Shown: piece after piece, positions 26,996 to 39,503 of the stretch | How the letters are laid out: the number at the start of each line of letters is the position of its first letter | How positions within the stretch are numbered: position 1 is the first letter of the stretch | The notes under the pieces: generated by a model | The model's database searches: none | Seen by the model: only the letters and a program-made list of their open reading frames with translations | Told to the model about the DNA's origin: nothing | Made by a program: the position numbers and the translations under genes | Assembly (NCBI GenBank): GCA_025989215.1 | Contig: JAPDNP010000004.1 | Location: 1 to 64,000 of the forward strand | DNA: 64,000 nucleotides | Origin: Neisseriaceae bacterium JH1-16 | GTDB lineage: Bacteria; Pseudomonadota; Gammaproteobacteria; Burkholderiales; Chromobacteriaceae | Direction: 5' to 3'

Positions 26996-28096
26996 TCAGC
27001 CGCCCGGTTTGGGCGTTTCCCCCTGCGGCGCCGAGGCATCCCCAGGCACGCGGGCGCCCGGCACCATCGCGTTGTTGGCGTCCTGGCTATAGGGCGGGAA
27101 GTTGTAGGCTTCGACCGGCAGTGTCTTCAGCCAGTGCTTCAGATCGGGCTGCGCGGACGACAGCGCCACCGGCACCGACTGAGGGGTATGGGTCAGCCGC
27201 GCCAACCGTGCCGGGTCGGCGTCGATCGGCGCCACGGCGGCCTGGGCATCCCGTTCGGCCAAGGCGCTCAGTATGGCCTTGGCCCGTTCGGCCAACGGCC
27301 GCTTGTCCGGATATTCCTTCACCGGTTCGTAGGTGCTCATCACCCAGCGGCCGCGGTCACTGCCCACCATGACCGGCTCGTCGATGATGCGCACCGCCGT
27401 TCCCTTGGCGATCATCGGGAAGATCTGCGCGGCGTCCTCTGGATAGAGGTGGATGCAGCCGTGGCTGGTGCGCAGCCCCACGCCCCAGGGCTTGTTGGTG
27501 GCATGGATGAAGATGCCGGGGAAACCGGTCTGCATGGCCAGCATGCCCATCGGGTTATCCGGCCCCGGTGGCACATACTCGGGCAACTCGATACCCTCTT
27601 CCTTCATGTGCTCGGCGCGGATGCTGGTCGGCACGAACCAGCCCGGGTCGCGGAATTTAGCGACGATCCTGGTGGCACCGAGCGGAGTCGACCAGCCCTC
27701 CCGCGCTATACTGGTCGGATAGGTGATGACCTGCTGCGGTTTGCCCTTGCCAGCTGGCGGGAAATAGTAGAGTCGCCGTTGCGGGATGTTCACCACCACG
27801 CCCTTCCACGGCTTGGGCGGCAGGATGAACTGGCTCGGCACGACGACGCGCTTGGCTCCCAGCCATACCGATACGCCGGGGTTGGCTGCAACGATTTCCT
27901 CGTAGCCCACGTCGAAGTGACGGGCGATGTCCAGCAGCGAATTGTCCGGCGTCGGGCTGACCACTTGCACTTTGCCGACCACGGTGGAGCCGTCGGTCGG
28001 CAGCGTGAAAGTCGCGGCACTTGCCTGGCCGGCCAGCAGGGCTGCGGCTATCGCGATACTGGCCCTGCGCTGGTGAAATATTCTGATCATACTCAT
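26996..28096 (-). CDS. L,D-transpeptidase (YkuD/ErfK type)
   Basis: A periplasmic L,D-transpeptidase of about 366 residues with a signal peptide (cleavage after QASA). A LysM-like segment (DNSLLDIARHFDVGYEEIVAANP) follows, and the YkuD catalytic domain shows SHGCIHLYPED with the active-site Cys. Such enzymes attach Braun-type lipoprotein to peptidoglycan or form 3-3 cross-links. The C-terminal ~100 residues are Ala/Pro-rich. The ATG at 28096 is chosen to avoid overlap with the divergent gene; 28090 and 28117 are alternatives, and none has a good ribosome site. Two DUS-like copies (27254, 27287) both read Leu-Ala-Glu. Confidence 0.9.
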   Translation of the reverse strand: MSMIRIFHQRRASIAIAAALLAGQASAATFTLPTDGSTVVGKVQVVSPTPDNSLLDIARHFDVGYEEIVAANPGVSVWLGAKRVVVPSQFILPPKPWKGVVVNIPQRRLYYFPPAGKGKPQQVITYPTSIAREGWSTPLGATRIVAKFRDPGWFVPTSIRAEHMKEEGIELPEYVPPGPDNPMGMLAMQTGFPGIFIHATNKPWGVGLRTSHGCIHLYPEDAAQIFPMIAKGTAVRIIDEPVMVGSDRGRWVMSTYEPVKEYPDKRPLAERAKAILSALAERDAQAAVAPIDADPARLARLTHTPQSVPVALSSAQPDLKHWLKTLPVEAYNFPPYSQDANNAMVPGARVPGDASAPQGETPKPGG

Positions 28097-28111
28097 GAGT
28101 TGACAATACTG

Positions 28112-28666
28112 ATGCATAGAGTGATTCGACTCGCGTCGTTACTACTGTGGCTGGTGGTCTGCGTACCGTCCTGGTCCGCCCCAGCCCCCTGGGTATTGGT
28201 AGATACGGCGGCACACACGCTGACCGTGTATTCCCACACCGATAAACCGCTCGCCACCTTCGACAACATCTCGCTCGGCCGCGGCGGCGTCGTGCCCTTG
28301 CATTACCACGGTGACGAGACCACGCCGCTGGGCGACTACCGCATCGTGCGGATCAGGCCGTCCACGCGCTTCGACACCTTCATCGAACTGGACTACCCCA
28401 CGCCCGAGCATGCCGAACTGGCCGTCGAAGCCCACCAACTCGATGTCGACAGCTTCGATGCCATCGTCGACGCGCGTCGTAGTCACCAACAGCCACCCCA
28501 GGACACCCCGCTCGGCGGCGGCATCGGCATCCACGGTGTCGGCGAGGGCGACCGGGACGTTCATCAGCAATTCGATTGGACGGAAGGCTGCGTCGCGCTG
28601 AGCAATGCACAACTGCATCGCTTCGCGCATTGGGCAAGAGTCGGAATGCGGGTGGTCATCCGCTGA
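28112..28666 (+). CDS. Small exported L,D-transpeptidase-like protein
   Basis: A 184-residue protein with a signal peptide (residues ~1-22, WSA/PAP) and a minimal YkuD domain: GIGIHGVGEG, then WTEGCVALSN with the catalytic Cys. It is shorter than its divergent neighbour and lacks a LysM-like part. Probably cross-links or trims peptidoglycan in the periplasm. The two start codons are only 15 bases apart, with TTGACA at 28100, so the mRNAs may be leaderless or starts may differ. Start position is uncertain. Confidence 0.85.
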   Translation: MHRVIRLASLLLWLVVCVPSWSAPAPWVLVDTAAHTLTVYSHTDKPLATFDNISLGRGGVVPLHYHGDETTPLGDYRIVRIRPSTRFDTFIELDYPTPEHAELAVEAHQLDVDSFDAIVDARRSHQQPPQDTPLGGGIGIHGVGEGDRDVHQQFDWTEGCVALSNAQLHRFAHWARVGMRVVIR

Positions 28667-28708
28667 ACGCCAGTTGCGCGTCCCGCATGCGGCGCCACCC
28701 GCCAGACC

Positions 28709-28990
28709 TCACTTCATCATGGTCTTCTTGAACATCCGGTTGAGTTTTTCGTTGGTGTCGTTAGCGGTCTGGTTGGCCTGATTTGCTACGCTCAGAGCCT
28801 GATCGGCCTTCTGGTTCGCCGCCGCAGCCGCCTGATTGGCTTGATCGGCACTCTGCTGTGCCTGCGCAGCCTGGGCCTGTACTTTGGCTAGATCATCTTT
28901 GCTGACGCTGGCGCAACCGCCCAGCAACAGTAACGACGCACACGCGACCGAGGCAAGCAACGCGGGACGAACGGACAGAGATCGAAGCAT
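28709..28990 (-). CDS. Lpp/OprI-like small outer-membrane lipoprotein
   Basis: A 93-residue lipoprotein precursor with lipobox LGGC (Cys26) and a mature part of Ala/Gln/Asn-rich heptads (AQAQQSADQANQAAAAANQKADQ), predicted to be a coiled-coil or alanine-zipper trimer. It ends in lysine, as Braun lipoprotein does; that residue is the attachment point for peptidoglycan. GGAGGA precedes the ATG by six bases. It lies convergent to the small L,D-transpeptidase, and the enzyme class that would link it is encoded next door. Confidence 0.88.
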   Translation of the reverse strand: MLRSLSVRPALLASVACASLLLLGGCASVSKDDLAKVQAQAAQAQQSADQANQAAAAANQKADQALSVANQANQTANDTNEKLNRMFKKTMMK

Positions 28991-29870
28991 GGCATTCCTC
29001 CAAAGGAAAAGTGAGACTTGCACACAGGCGCACGCTGCCGCCGGGGTAATAAGGCCCAGACGGCAGCATGCACTTCCCGCACGATAGAACCCGCAGGAGC
29101 CTGCCCTTTCAGGTCGGGCTGCAACGGCCTCTATAGACGGTTCTTGCGGCAGCACCCCCTTGGTGCTTTGCTGCGCGACTTAACGCTTAACGACCCGCGC
29201 CTCCGCTAGACCCCATCGTCCCGGACTGCAGCGCGTCGTGTTATTCGTGGCAAAGATGCTTAACCACGCGATTTTTTTGAAGCGTAGTCGATGGCAACGG
29301 CAAGTGGTAGGCAAGTCGCACGATCGGCAGGGTGCAATGCGGACACGTAGATAGCGCATAGGCGACTCCGACTCGGCCGAAAACGCCGCCACGGTTATCG
29401 ATCCGGAGCAAGGAAATCATTGGCCAGCCCCTGCTATCGCGAAAGAAAAAGACGTTGGAATAACAGCGAGCCCGCGCGGACGAACGCGCCTTAGCGACGT
29501 AGACAAGGCTCGGCGGGACACTCCCGGCATGGCAGAGCAGCAATGCCGGAGGCGTTTTTCTTGCGGCATTCAGCGGGCTCAGGCAAGCGGCGGATTCCCG
29601 AACGCCCCCTTCTTAGCCAGCGCATGCCGGCGCGACGCCGGCCCAGCATCGTCAGCAGATACGTGCAGCCCTCATCGCGGTGACCCAGAAGCAGTCGGTA
29701 TAGAACACCAGCGTGATCCCCGGCCACGCTTCGGCCAGGGCCAACAGCGCCATGCTTCAGCCGACCGGGCCAGTCTCGGTTGCTGTGCACCTATAGCGGC
29801 CCCGCACCGAGTGGCTGCTGGCGCTGGATGCGCTATGGTGAGGGGGATTCGAATGCCGCAAAGGACACAA
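28991..29870. other. Long gene-free stretch with a terminator-like hairpin
   Basis: About 880 bases with no frame I can support. Rightward, CCGGCAT/ATGCCGG (29524-29549) forms a stem followed by AGGCGTTTTT, which looks like an intrinsic terminator with no protein gene in front of it. Small frames (for example 29241-29543 on the minus strand) lack ribosome sites. It could hold a small RNA or the remains of a lost gene. Confidence 0.45.
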
Positions 29871-30485
29871 ATGATGACGAACACACATTCGGACGCGCGC
29901 CTGTTTGCACCGGCCACCGAGCGCAACCGCGCGGCGATCCTCGCGGTATTACGGCGAGTCCTGCCCGGCAGCGGCACGGTGCTGGAAATCGCCAGCGGCA
30001 CCGGCCAGCACGCGGCCTATTTCGCCGCCGCACTGCCACAGCTTACCTGGCAGCCGAGCGACCCCGACGCCGCCTCGCGCGCATCGATCGCGTCCTGGGC
30101 GGCCGAGGCCGGGCTCGCCAACCTGCTGCCCCCGCTGGCACTGGATGTGTGCCGCGAGCCGTGGGACGTCGCCGAAGCGCAGGCGATCGTCTGCATCAAC
30201 ATGATCCACATCGCACCGTGGGCGGCGGCCGAGACGCTGTTCGCCGGGGCCGGCCGCCTGCTGCCGCCGGGCGGAGTGCTCTACCTGTACGGCCCGTACA
30301 AGCGTGGCGGCGTGCATACCGCGCCGAGCAATGCGGCGTTCGACGCACAACTGCAAGCCAGCAACCCGGACTGGGGCGTGCGCGATCTGGTCGACGTGAC
30401 GATGTTGGCCGAACAGGCTGGTCTTCGTCTCGCCGAGGTGGTGGAGATGCCGGCCAACAACCTGAGCGTGGTATTCCATCGCTAA
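29871..30485 (+). CDS. DUF938 family SAM-dependent methyltransferase
   Basis: A 204-residue class I methyltransferase-like protein. The SAM loop VLEIASGTGQHAAYFA is at about residues 36-51, and the INMIHIAPW and YGPYK phrases mark the DUF938 family. The substrate is unknown. AAAGGA precedes the ATG by six bases; a second ATG directly follows it. It stands alone ahead of a convergent hydrolase gene, with DUS-like copies at 30405 (inside, LAE) and 30493 (just after the stop). Confidence 0.88.
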   Translation: MMTNTHSDARLFAPATERNRAAILAVLRRVLPGSGTVLEIASGTGQHAAYFAAALPQLTWQPSDPDAASRASIASWAAEAGLANLLPPLALDVCREPWDVAEAQAIVCINMIHIAPWAAAETLFAGAGRLLPPGGVLYLYGPYKRGGVHTAPSNAAFDAQLQASNPDWGVRDLVDVTMLAEQAGLRLAEVVEMPANNLSVVFHR

Positions 30486-30600
30486 CCGGCCGTTCGGCCA
30501 ACTTGCTCTCGACCCGAGCTCGGACCGCCTGCGCCCCCATCAAGTTGCGACGGCGGCCTGCCCCAGTGACACTGCCGCGCCGCTCAGCGAAGCGATGAGC

Positions 30601-31389
30601 TCAGTCGAAGGCGTGCTCGCAGCGCGCCAGCCGCCCACCCTGCTGGCGGAACTCGGCGACGAAGGCGTCGCCCAGCGCCTCGAAGCCCGGCACCGGGCTG
30701 GCAGCGTCTTCGAGTAGCACCAGCCGGGCGGCGAAGTCCGGGCCCAGGTGGCGGATCAAGCTGCGTACCGAACTCGCCACGCAATGCGACAGCGCCTCGC
30801 CGGCCACCAACACCCGGTCGGCGTCGCGCAGTTGGGCGATGCGGCGCGCATCGAAGCCGGTGTCCGGGTCGTCGGCCTGCGGCCGGTCGGCCTCGAAGGC
30901 GGAGAAGTGCTCGGTATCGGGGTTGAGCCCCTTGAACAGCGTCGTCACCGTCTGGTGACGCTGCCGCTCCCAGCCCTGCAGCGCGGCGTTGAGCGGCGCG
31001 TAGATATTGTGGCCCCAGCTGCCGACCAGGCAGTGCTCGGGCCAGATGAACAGCTCGACCTCGGCCAAGTAGGCACGCACGTGGGCCAGCTTGGCCTCGT
31101 CGACCGGCTGCCAACGGCCGGCCTCGACATCGGCCAGCATGATCGGCGTGAACAGCGGCGCATTGCCCTCGGCATCGCGCCAATAACTGCCGTGGGCGAT
31201 GTCGTAGCTGTGGTGGCTGTCGAGCGTCACCGTGATGCCGGACAGCCGCTCGCCGTGGCGCTCGATCAGCTCGGCCACACGCTGCAGATCGGCGCTGGCA
31301 TCGGCCACCGGCAGAGCCGCACCGGGCAGATCGCAGAAGTCGTTCTGCGGGTCGATGATCAACAGATGGATGTTGTCGGGGCTGGCCAT
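30601..31389 (-). CDS. Nicotinamidase-like cysteine hydrolase
   Basis: A 262-residue member of the isochorismatase/PncA superfamily. The catalytic Asp13 (IIDPQNDFCD), metal-site DSHHSYDIAH, the WPEHCLVGSWG strand and the nucleophile segment ALSHCVASS are all visible. These point to nicotinamide or a related amide as substrate. It is longer than E. coli PncA (~213) because of inserts around residues 150-180. GGAGG precedes the ATG by six bases. It is divergent from sodC. Confidence 0.85.
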   Translation of the reverse strand: MASPDNIHLLIIDPQNDFCDLPGAALPVADASADLQRVAELIERHGERLSGITVTLDSHHSYDIAHGSYWRDAEGNAPLFTPIMLADVEAGRWQPVDEAKLAHVRAYLAEVELFIWPEHCLVGSWGHNIYAPLNAALQGWERQRHQTVTTLFKGLNPDTEHFSAFEADRPQADDPDTGFDARRIAQLRDADRVLVAGEALSHCVASSVRSLIRHLGPDFAARLVLLEDAASPVPGFEALGDAFVAEFRQQGGRLARCEHAFD

Positions 31390-31512
31390 GGCCGCCTCCT
31401 GTGCTGGCGATGAGAGCGCCATCATGGCGCATTTGCCGGCGTGCCGGAACTCCCGGCGCACGCCACCGTCAATGACTTTGGCATTATCGCCTCAGCCTAT
31501 CAGGAGCACTGC

Positions 31513-32025
31513 ATGATCCGTCTCGCCCTCGCACTCGGTCTCGCCTCCGGCGTCACGCTGGCCCAGACCGTGGACCTGTCGTTCGTCGATGCCTACGGCA
31601 GCGCCGGCCGCGCCGGCACCGTCACCATCGAGGACACGCCCTACGGCGCGCTGCTGACCCCCAGGCTGACCGGGCTTGCGCCCGGCCTGCACGGCTTCCA
31701 CCTGCACGAGCACCCGTCCTGCGCGTCGGGACTGACCGATGGCAAGCCGGTCGCGGCGCTGGCCGCCGGCGGCCATTGGGATCCCGACAAGACCGGCCGC
31801 CACGAGGGGCCGTACGGCAACGGCCACAAGGGCGACCTGCCGGCGCTGTATGTCGCCGCCGACGGCCGGGCCGACTATCCGGTGCTGGCGCCGCGCCTGA
31901 AGGCGGCCGACTTCGCCGGACACGCGCTGATGGTGCATGTCGGCGGCGACAACCACAGCGACCACCCGGCCAAGCTGGGCGGCGGCGGCGCGCGGCTCGC
32001 CTGCGGCGTGGTCGGCGCCGGCTGA
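31513..32025 (+). CDS. sodC: Cu/Zn superoxide dismutase
   Basis: A 170-residue exported superoxide dismutase. Signal peptide ~1-17 (TLA/QTV). Copper ligands His63 and His65 lie in GFHLHEH, the zinc loop in [24 protein letters not shown], and a further His in [13 protein letters not shown]. Two Cys (70 and near the C-terminus) form the family disulfide. It removes periplasmic superoxide. CAGGAG precedes the ATG by seven bases. Confidence 0.95.
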   Translation: MIRLALALGLASGVTLAQTVDLSFVDAYGSAGRAGTVTIEDTPYGALLTPRLTGLAPGLHGFHLHEHPSCASGLTDGKPVAALAAGGHWDPDKTGRHEGPYGNGHKGDLPALYVAADGRADYPVLAPRLKAADFAGHALMVHVGGDNHSDHPAKLGGGGARLACGVVGAG

Positions 32026-32037
32026 GTCCCATAGACA

Positions 32038-32073
32038 GAAGCCGCGACTGGATCGCTCCGGGCGCGGCTTTCG
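32038..32073. terminator. Hairpin between convergent sodC and Mo-hydroxylase genes
   Basis: AAGCCGCG and CGCGGCTT form a stem with a loop of about 16 bases followed by TCGGCC; a DUS-like copy overlaps its right end (32070). It is placed to stop both converging transcripts, though T runs are short. Confidence 0.55.
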
Positions 32074-32089
32074 GCCAACCTTGAAGGGC

Positions 32090-34327
<2,238 letters not shown>

Positions 34328-34341
34328 CAGTAGTCTCCTTA

Positions 34342-34609
34342 TAGAGCCTGTTCAACGTCTTTTTGCGACTGCGGCCGGCCCCTGCCGGATGCAGCGCTAG
34401 GAGAAAGTCCCGCCGCAGTGTCATTCACTGCCAGGAACGAACGACAACACGATGCGCCGGCAGGGGCCGGCCCCGGAGGGCTGGCCCGGCAAACGGCCAA
34501 CTGCGTTGTTGGTCGGCTTGACCTTAGAACGACTAAGGTCAAGCCGCCCGCCTAGCATCTGGCCATTTGCCGGGTCAGCGCAGTCCGTAAAAAGACGTTG
34601 AACAGGCTC

Positions 34610-34613
<4 letters not shown>
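34342..34613. repeat. 270-bp inverted-repeat element (non-autonomous, IS-like ends)
   Basis: The ends AGAGCCTGTTCAACGTC are inverted repeats of about 30 bases; the interior contains further nested palindromes (GCCGGCCCCTGCCGG region; GGTCGGCTTGACC region). There is no transposase frame. The ends resemble IS5-group termini. It lies exactly between two subunit genes and its right edge supplies the TAA stop codon of the 2Fe-2S gene. It is probably a MITE mobilised in trans. Confidence 0.8.
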
Positions 34614-35068
<455 letters not shown>

Positions 35069-35143
35069 CGGAATCGTCCTTTTGCTGTGAGAGCCAGCCT
35101 GATGCGCCAGAGGCCGGTAGCGAGAGGCTGGATGCGACTGCCG

Positions 35144-35734
35144 TCACTCCCCCGGGCACGGCGCACCGGCCGCGACCCAGGCCTTGACGGTGGCCACCGT
35201 CTGCTCTTTCGTCAACGGCGGCAGCGTACGCTTGGCGCCCGGGTTCCATCCCCATGCGACGAGCTGATCCTCGCCGAAGTGCTGGACGAGGTCCTGCAGG
35301 CTCTTCCCGCCGTTGCGCTCCGGGTCCCGCAGGCCGACGCACAGCTCGTGCGGCGACAGCCCGATAAACACCAGCTTCAGATTGGCCGGCGGCAGCTGCC
35401 AGTGCGGTGCCCCCGGCGGTGCATGCTCACCCATCGACGGCGACGCGTTCTGCGTCTGGTGGCAGATCGAGCACATCATGCCCGGCATCCCCTTGCCGTC
35501 GGGGCCGCGCTTCACGTTTTGCGCATGGATCTTGCCGATATCGAACTGCAGCGGGCTGTCGCCGGGGATATGGCAGTTCTGGCAGCGCGGAGACTGCAGC
35601 ACCGAGCGGATAGGCTCGAACAACTTGTCGCTGGCCGCGCCGGCCGCCGTTTGTGCGAAGAGCGGTAGCGTACAGACAACCGCCAGCAGCGCGCCGGGCG
35701 TCCACCAACGATGCCTTTGGTATTTTTTTGCCAT
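35144..35734 (-). CDS. Diheme c-type cytochrome partner
   Basis: A 196-residue exported protein (signal peptide to about residue 33) with two CxxCH haem motifs, CQNCH at 51-55 and CSICH at 88-92. It sits in front of the 2Fe-2S and Mo subunit genes, so it is the likely electron acceptor for a periplasmic hydroxylase. The remainder, rich in Trp and Pro (HWQLPPANLKLVFIGL), is unlike monohaem cytochromes. GGAGAAGG precedes the ATG. Confidence 0.85.
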   Translation of the reverse strand: MAKKYQRHRWWTPGALLAVVCTLPLFAQTAAGAASDKLFEPIRSVLQSPRCQNCHIPGDSPLQFDIGKIHAQNVKRGPDGKGMPGMMCSICHQTQNASPSMGEHAPPGAPHWQLPPANLKLVFIGLSPHELCVGLRDPERNGGKSLQDLVQHFGEDQLVAWGWNPGAKRTLPPLTKEQTVATVKAWVAAGAPCPGE

Positions 35735-35976
35735 CTGGATCGCCTTCTCCGCCGAGTGGTGAGAGGGAACCGCGAAGCGCCGTGAAGCATTGAAATGGCG
35801 CGTGCTCGCGTCGAGGCACCGCAGATCAAGGGGGCATGCCGAAAGGGAAAGCAGGCTCGCTCTCTTGTCGAACGCCGTCAGGCGACCGTCGCGGCCACGG
35901 CCACCTGTTCTGATTTTCTAGAAGGGTTTCAATCGTTTTGCAAACCGACAGGAAGGCTCAGCGCGACGGGGTAGCG

Positions 35977-37077
35977 CTAGTCCTTGCCCGGCAGCACCAG
36001 GAACTCGGCCGCCTGCAACGCACTGTCCTGCCACGGTGCCGCCGCGGCACTGCGCCACCACGGGCTGGGCAATTCGGCGTGGGCGGGCTCGATCGCCTCG
36101 CCCAGACGCGGCATCAGCAGCAGCTCGGGCTGCGGCGCTTCGGCCAGCAGCACTTCGGCCGGCTGGTCCCAGCGGTGCATCGCCAGATTGAAGGTGCCCC
36201 AATGCACCGGCAGCAGCCGGCCGCTGCCCAGTTGCTGCCAGGCGAGCAGCGCATTCTCTGGCCCCAGGTGCACATTGCCCCAGGACGGGTGGAAGGCGCC
36301 GACCTCGATCATCACTAGGTCGAACGGCCCGAGCCGCTCGCCGATCTCGGCGAAGGCCGGCGACAGGCCGGTGTCGCCGCTGAAGAACACCGAGTGGCGC
36401 TCGCCCTGAATGACGAACGACGACCACAGCGTGCCGTTGCGGTCGTGCAGGCTGCGCCCGGAAAAATGGTGGGACGGCGCGGCGGTGAAGCTCAGCCCGC
36501 CCGGCAGCTCGGTGCGCTCCCACCAATCGAGCTCAGTGATGCGCTCGGCCGGCACGCCCCAGGCCTCCAGATGCATGCCCACCCCGAGCGAGGTAATGAA
36601 CGGCACCGGCAGCTTAGTCAGCGCGCGAATGGTCGGGTAGTCGAGGTGGTCGTAGTGGTCGTGCGAGATCAGCACCGCATCGAGCGGCGGCAAGGCGGCG
36701 ATATCCACCGGCACCGGCTGGAAGCGCTTGGGCCCCATGAACGAGAACGGCGAGGCGCGCGGCCCCCACACCGGGTCGGTCAGTACCCGCAGGCCGTCGA
36801 TCTCCAACAGCACGGTGGAGTGGCCGAGCCAAGTGGCGCGCAGACCGCTATCGATGGGGCGCAGCCAGGCTTCGCGCGGATCGAGCGACGGCAGCGGCCG
36901 CGTCGGCACCCGTCCCTCGCCGCCGAACAGGAAGTCGCGCAGCGTCGGGCGCGGCTCATCGCTGTGACGTACCGCACTGGACGGGTAGGTGTTGACGAAG
37001 CCGCCGTCGGCATACTGCCCGGAGGCCTGCATACGTTCGAGCCTGAGCCCCTCGGCCCGTCTGGCAAACAAAGCCAT
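35977..37077 (-). CDS. MBL-fold metal-dependent hydrolase (UlaG/NAPE-PLD-like)
   Basis: A 366-residue metallo-beta-lactamase-fold protein of the RomA/NAPE-PLD-like group. It contains ATWLGHSTVLLEIDG, the metal motif SHDHYDHLD, PSHHFSGR and FFSGDTGL. These proteins hydrolyse phosphodiester or lactone bonds; substrate unknown. The ATG at 37077 follows GGAGGTGGAGG directly; an extension to 37104 would lose it. It is divergent from the chemoreceptor gene across 276 AT-rich bases. Confidence 0.88.
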   Translation of the reverse strand: MALFARRAEGLRLERMQASGQYADGGFVNTYPSSAVRHSDEPRPTLRDFLFGGEGRVPTRPLPSLDPREAWLRPIDSGLRATWLGHSTVLLEIDGLRVLTDPVWGPRASPFSFMGPKRFQPVPVDIAALPPLDAVLISHDHYDHLDYPTIRALTKLPVPFITSLGVGMHLEAWGVPAERITELDWWERTELPGGLSFTAAPSHHFSGRSLHDRNGTLWSSFVIQGERHSVFFSGDTGLSPAFAEIGERLGPFDLVMIEVGAFHPSWGNVHLGPENALLAWQQLGSGRLLPVHWGTFNLAMHRWDQPAEVLLAEAPQPELLLMPRLGEAIEPAHAELPSPWWRSAAAAPWQDSALQAAEFLVLPGKD

Positions 37078-37353
37078 CCTCCACCTCCTCGTCGGTTGGC
37101 GCACTCAGCGCACGGCTTGGACCGCTGCGAGCTCGCCCTTGTTCTACATCGTAATCATGCGCCACGACGGCGACGCCGACTGCTCGAAGCTGGCATTTTT
37201 CGACGATGCAAATCATTCAATATGGGTAATTTTACTTCTAGCCGTAAGAGGATATGTCAACTGAAAATCGTCTGTGGTACATGTGCGTAATAAAACCAAT
37301 GCGAATAACGCATCCAGTTTCAACAAGCACAGCACAGACTGTCGAGGGAAGGT

Positions 37354-39432
37354 ATGGAGCAACAGGATAAATGGGGGCATCTGCGCACCAAGATCGTCTT
37401 GGTCGCCGCCGCGGCCATCTTTGTCGGCTTTGCCGTGATGGTCGGACTGATCGTCAAGATGAGCTACAGCCGCGCCGAAGAGGCCGGCTACCAACAGGCC
37501 CAGCAACAGGCCGATCGCTATGCCCAGCAGGTTCAGACCAAGCTCGATACCACGCTGCTGCTACCGCGCCACTTGGCGCAATCGGTGCTGGCGTTGAAGG
37601 TCGCTGGCCACGCCGAGCGTAAGAGCGTCGACAATCTGATCCTGGGCCTGCTCAACGACGCACCGGGCATCACCGGCCTGTGGATGCTGTGGGAGCCGAA
37701 TGCCTTCGACGGCAATGACAACGCCTACCGCTTCGACTGGCCCAAGCAGGACCCGACCGGCCGCTACACCCCGTACATGACACGCGGCAAGGACGGCAAG
37801 GCGACCGTCGACGTGATGATGTCGTCCGACCGGGTGAAGGCCTTCCCCCAATACAAGGAACACCCGGAAACCTATCAGCCGGACTACGAAAAGCCGGGCT
37901 GGGGCGACTTCTACTACACGCCGAAGAAGCGCCAGCAGGACACCATCACTGAGCCCTACCCCTACGAGGTGAACGGCCAGAAGGTGCTGGAAAGCTCGCT
38001 GGTCTACGCCATCAAGGATGCCAGCGGTCGCTTCCTCGGCGTCGCCGCCGCCGACCTGATGCTCGACGATCTGCAGAAAGACCTCGGCGCCCAGCACCCC
38101 TACGATACCGGCTTCATCCAACTGGTTTCCGAAGCCGGCCTGTACGTGGTCAACCCCAACGTCCAGCAGCTCGGCAAACCGGTCGAAACCGGCACCGATC
38201 TGGCTCAGGCGCTGCCCAAGGTGAAACAGGGCAGTGGCTTCGTGTTCGAGTCGGACGGCTTCACCCACTTCTTCCGTCCGATCAAGGTCGGCGACACCGG
38301 CCAGTACTGGTCGCTCGGCGTCAGCCTGCCCACCGCGGCGATCACCGCCCCGGCCGTCACCCTGCGCAATACCGCGATCGCGATCGGCGCGGTGGCGCTG
38401 CTGGCGATCCTGGCTGTGCTGTATTCGGTAGTGAGCTACCTGACCCGGCCGCTCGCCACCTTGGCCGAAACGATGGAGGCCCTCGCCTCGGGCAAGGGCG
38501 ACCTGACCGCCCGCATCGACATCGCCCAGCGCGATGAGATCGGCCGCACCGCCGACGCGTTCAACCGCTTCATCGTCAGCCTGCGCGAGATGTTTATCGA
38601 GGTGCGCAGCCAGAGCGAGGCGGTGTCGCGCTCGGCGACGCAGCTGGCCGCGTCGGCCGAAGCGGTGCAGGCCTCGTCCCGACAGCAGTCCGAAGCGGCC
38701 AGCGCCACCGCGGCCGGCGTCGAGCAGGTCACCGTCAGCGTGCAGCACATCGCCGACACCGCGCAGCAGGCCGAAGACATGGCGCGCGACACCGGCGAGC
38801 TGACCGAGCGCAGCGTCGCCACCGTCGCCCGGGTCAGCAGCGACATCGCCCACGTCACCGAGACCATGCACGCGCTGAACGAGCGCATGGCGGGCCTCGG
38901 CCAGCGCTCCGAAGAAGTGAACACCATCCTGCGAGTCATCAAGGACATCGCCGACCAGACCAATCTGCTGGCGCTCAATGCCGCGATCGAGGCGGCGCGC
39001 GCCGGCGAGAGCGGGCGCGGCTTCGCGGTGGTGGCCGACGAGGTGCGCCAGTTGGCCGCCCGCACCGCCGAGGCGACGCTCGACATCGGCCGCATCGTCA
39101 CCGCAATCCGCGCCGAGACGCGCGACGCGGTCGCCGAGGTGGAACGCACGCGCGGCCTGGTGGTCAACAGCGCCGACGTCACCTCCACCGCCAACCAGAG
39201 CATGCGCCAGGTCAGCGAGCGCACCGACGAGCTGATGACCCGCATGGTCGACATCGCCGCGTCGACCCGCGAACAGTCGGCCGCCAGCGTCGACATCGCG
39301 CAGAACATCGAGCGGATCAGCAATATGGCGCAAGCGAACGGCGAGGTGATCGGCGAGGTGGCCACCTCGGTCGCCCAGCTGCGCATGCTGTCGGACAAGC
39401 TCGAGAGCCTGGTGGGCAATTTCCGCTTGTGA
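37354..39432 (+). CDS. Methyl-accepting chemotaxis protein with a Cache sensor
   Basis: A 692-residue transmembrane receptor. One membrane helix lies at about residues 12-34, followed by a periplasmic dCache domain of about 270 residues (including [15 protein letters not shown]), a second helix near 330-350, HAMP, and a long cytoplasmic signalling coiled coil. The hairpin tip [16 protein letters not shown] is well kept. It would signal through CheW/CheA to steer swimming. AGGGAAGG precedes the ATG. Transcribed alone, with a strong terminator. The ligand (often amino or organic acids for dCache) is unknown. Confidence 0.95.
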   Translation: MEQQDKWGHLRTKIVLVAAAAIFVGFAVMVGLIVKMSYSRAEEAGYQQAQQQADRYAQQVQTKLDTTLLLPRHLAQSVLALKVAGHAERKSVDNLILGLLNDAPGITGLWMLWEPNAFDGNDNAYRFDWPKQDPTGRYTPYMTRGKDGKATVDVMMSSDRVKAFPQYKEHPETYQPDYEKPGWGDFYYTPKKRQQDTITEPYPYEVNGQKVLESSLVYAIKDASGRFLGVAAADLMLDDLQKDLGAQHPYDTGFIQLVSEAGLYVVNPNVQQLGKPVETGTDLAQALPKVKQGSGFVFESDGFTHFFRPIKVGDTGQYWSLGVSLPTAAITAPAVTLRNTAIAIGAVALLAILAVLYSVVSYLTRPLATLAETMEALASGKGDLTARIDIAQRDEIGRTADAFNRFIVSLREMFIEVRSQSEAVSRSATQLAASAEAVQASSRQQSEAASATAAGVEQVTVSVQHIADTAQQAEDMARDTGELTERSVATVARVSSDIAHVTETMHALNERMAGLGQRSEEVNTILRVIKDIADQTNLLALNAAIEAARAGESGRGFAVVADEVRQLAARTAEATLDIGRIVTAIRAETRDAVAEVERTRGLVVNSADVTSTANQSMRQVSERTDELMTRMVDIAASTREQSAASVDIAQNIERISNMAQANGEVIGEVATSVAQLRMLSDKLESLVGNFRL

Positions 39433-39453
39433 TCGACTGCCGCAGCTAAACGC

Positions 39454-39480
39454 AACGCCGGGGCCCTCCCCGGCGTTTTT
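39454..39480 (+). terminator. Intrinsic terminator of the chemoreceptor gene
   Basis: AACGCCGGGG and CCCCGGCGTT pair around a short loop and are followed by TTT, 22 bases past the stop codon. Confidence 0.85.
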
Positions 39481-39503
39481 CATTGCCCAGTCCGGCTAAA
39501 CGC

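Noticed and set aside
37561-39483. 640-residue minus-strand frame opposite the chemoreceptor
   Set aside because: Shadow of a strongly supported gene; no domain or ribosome site.
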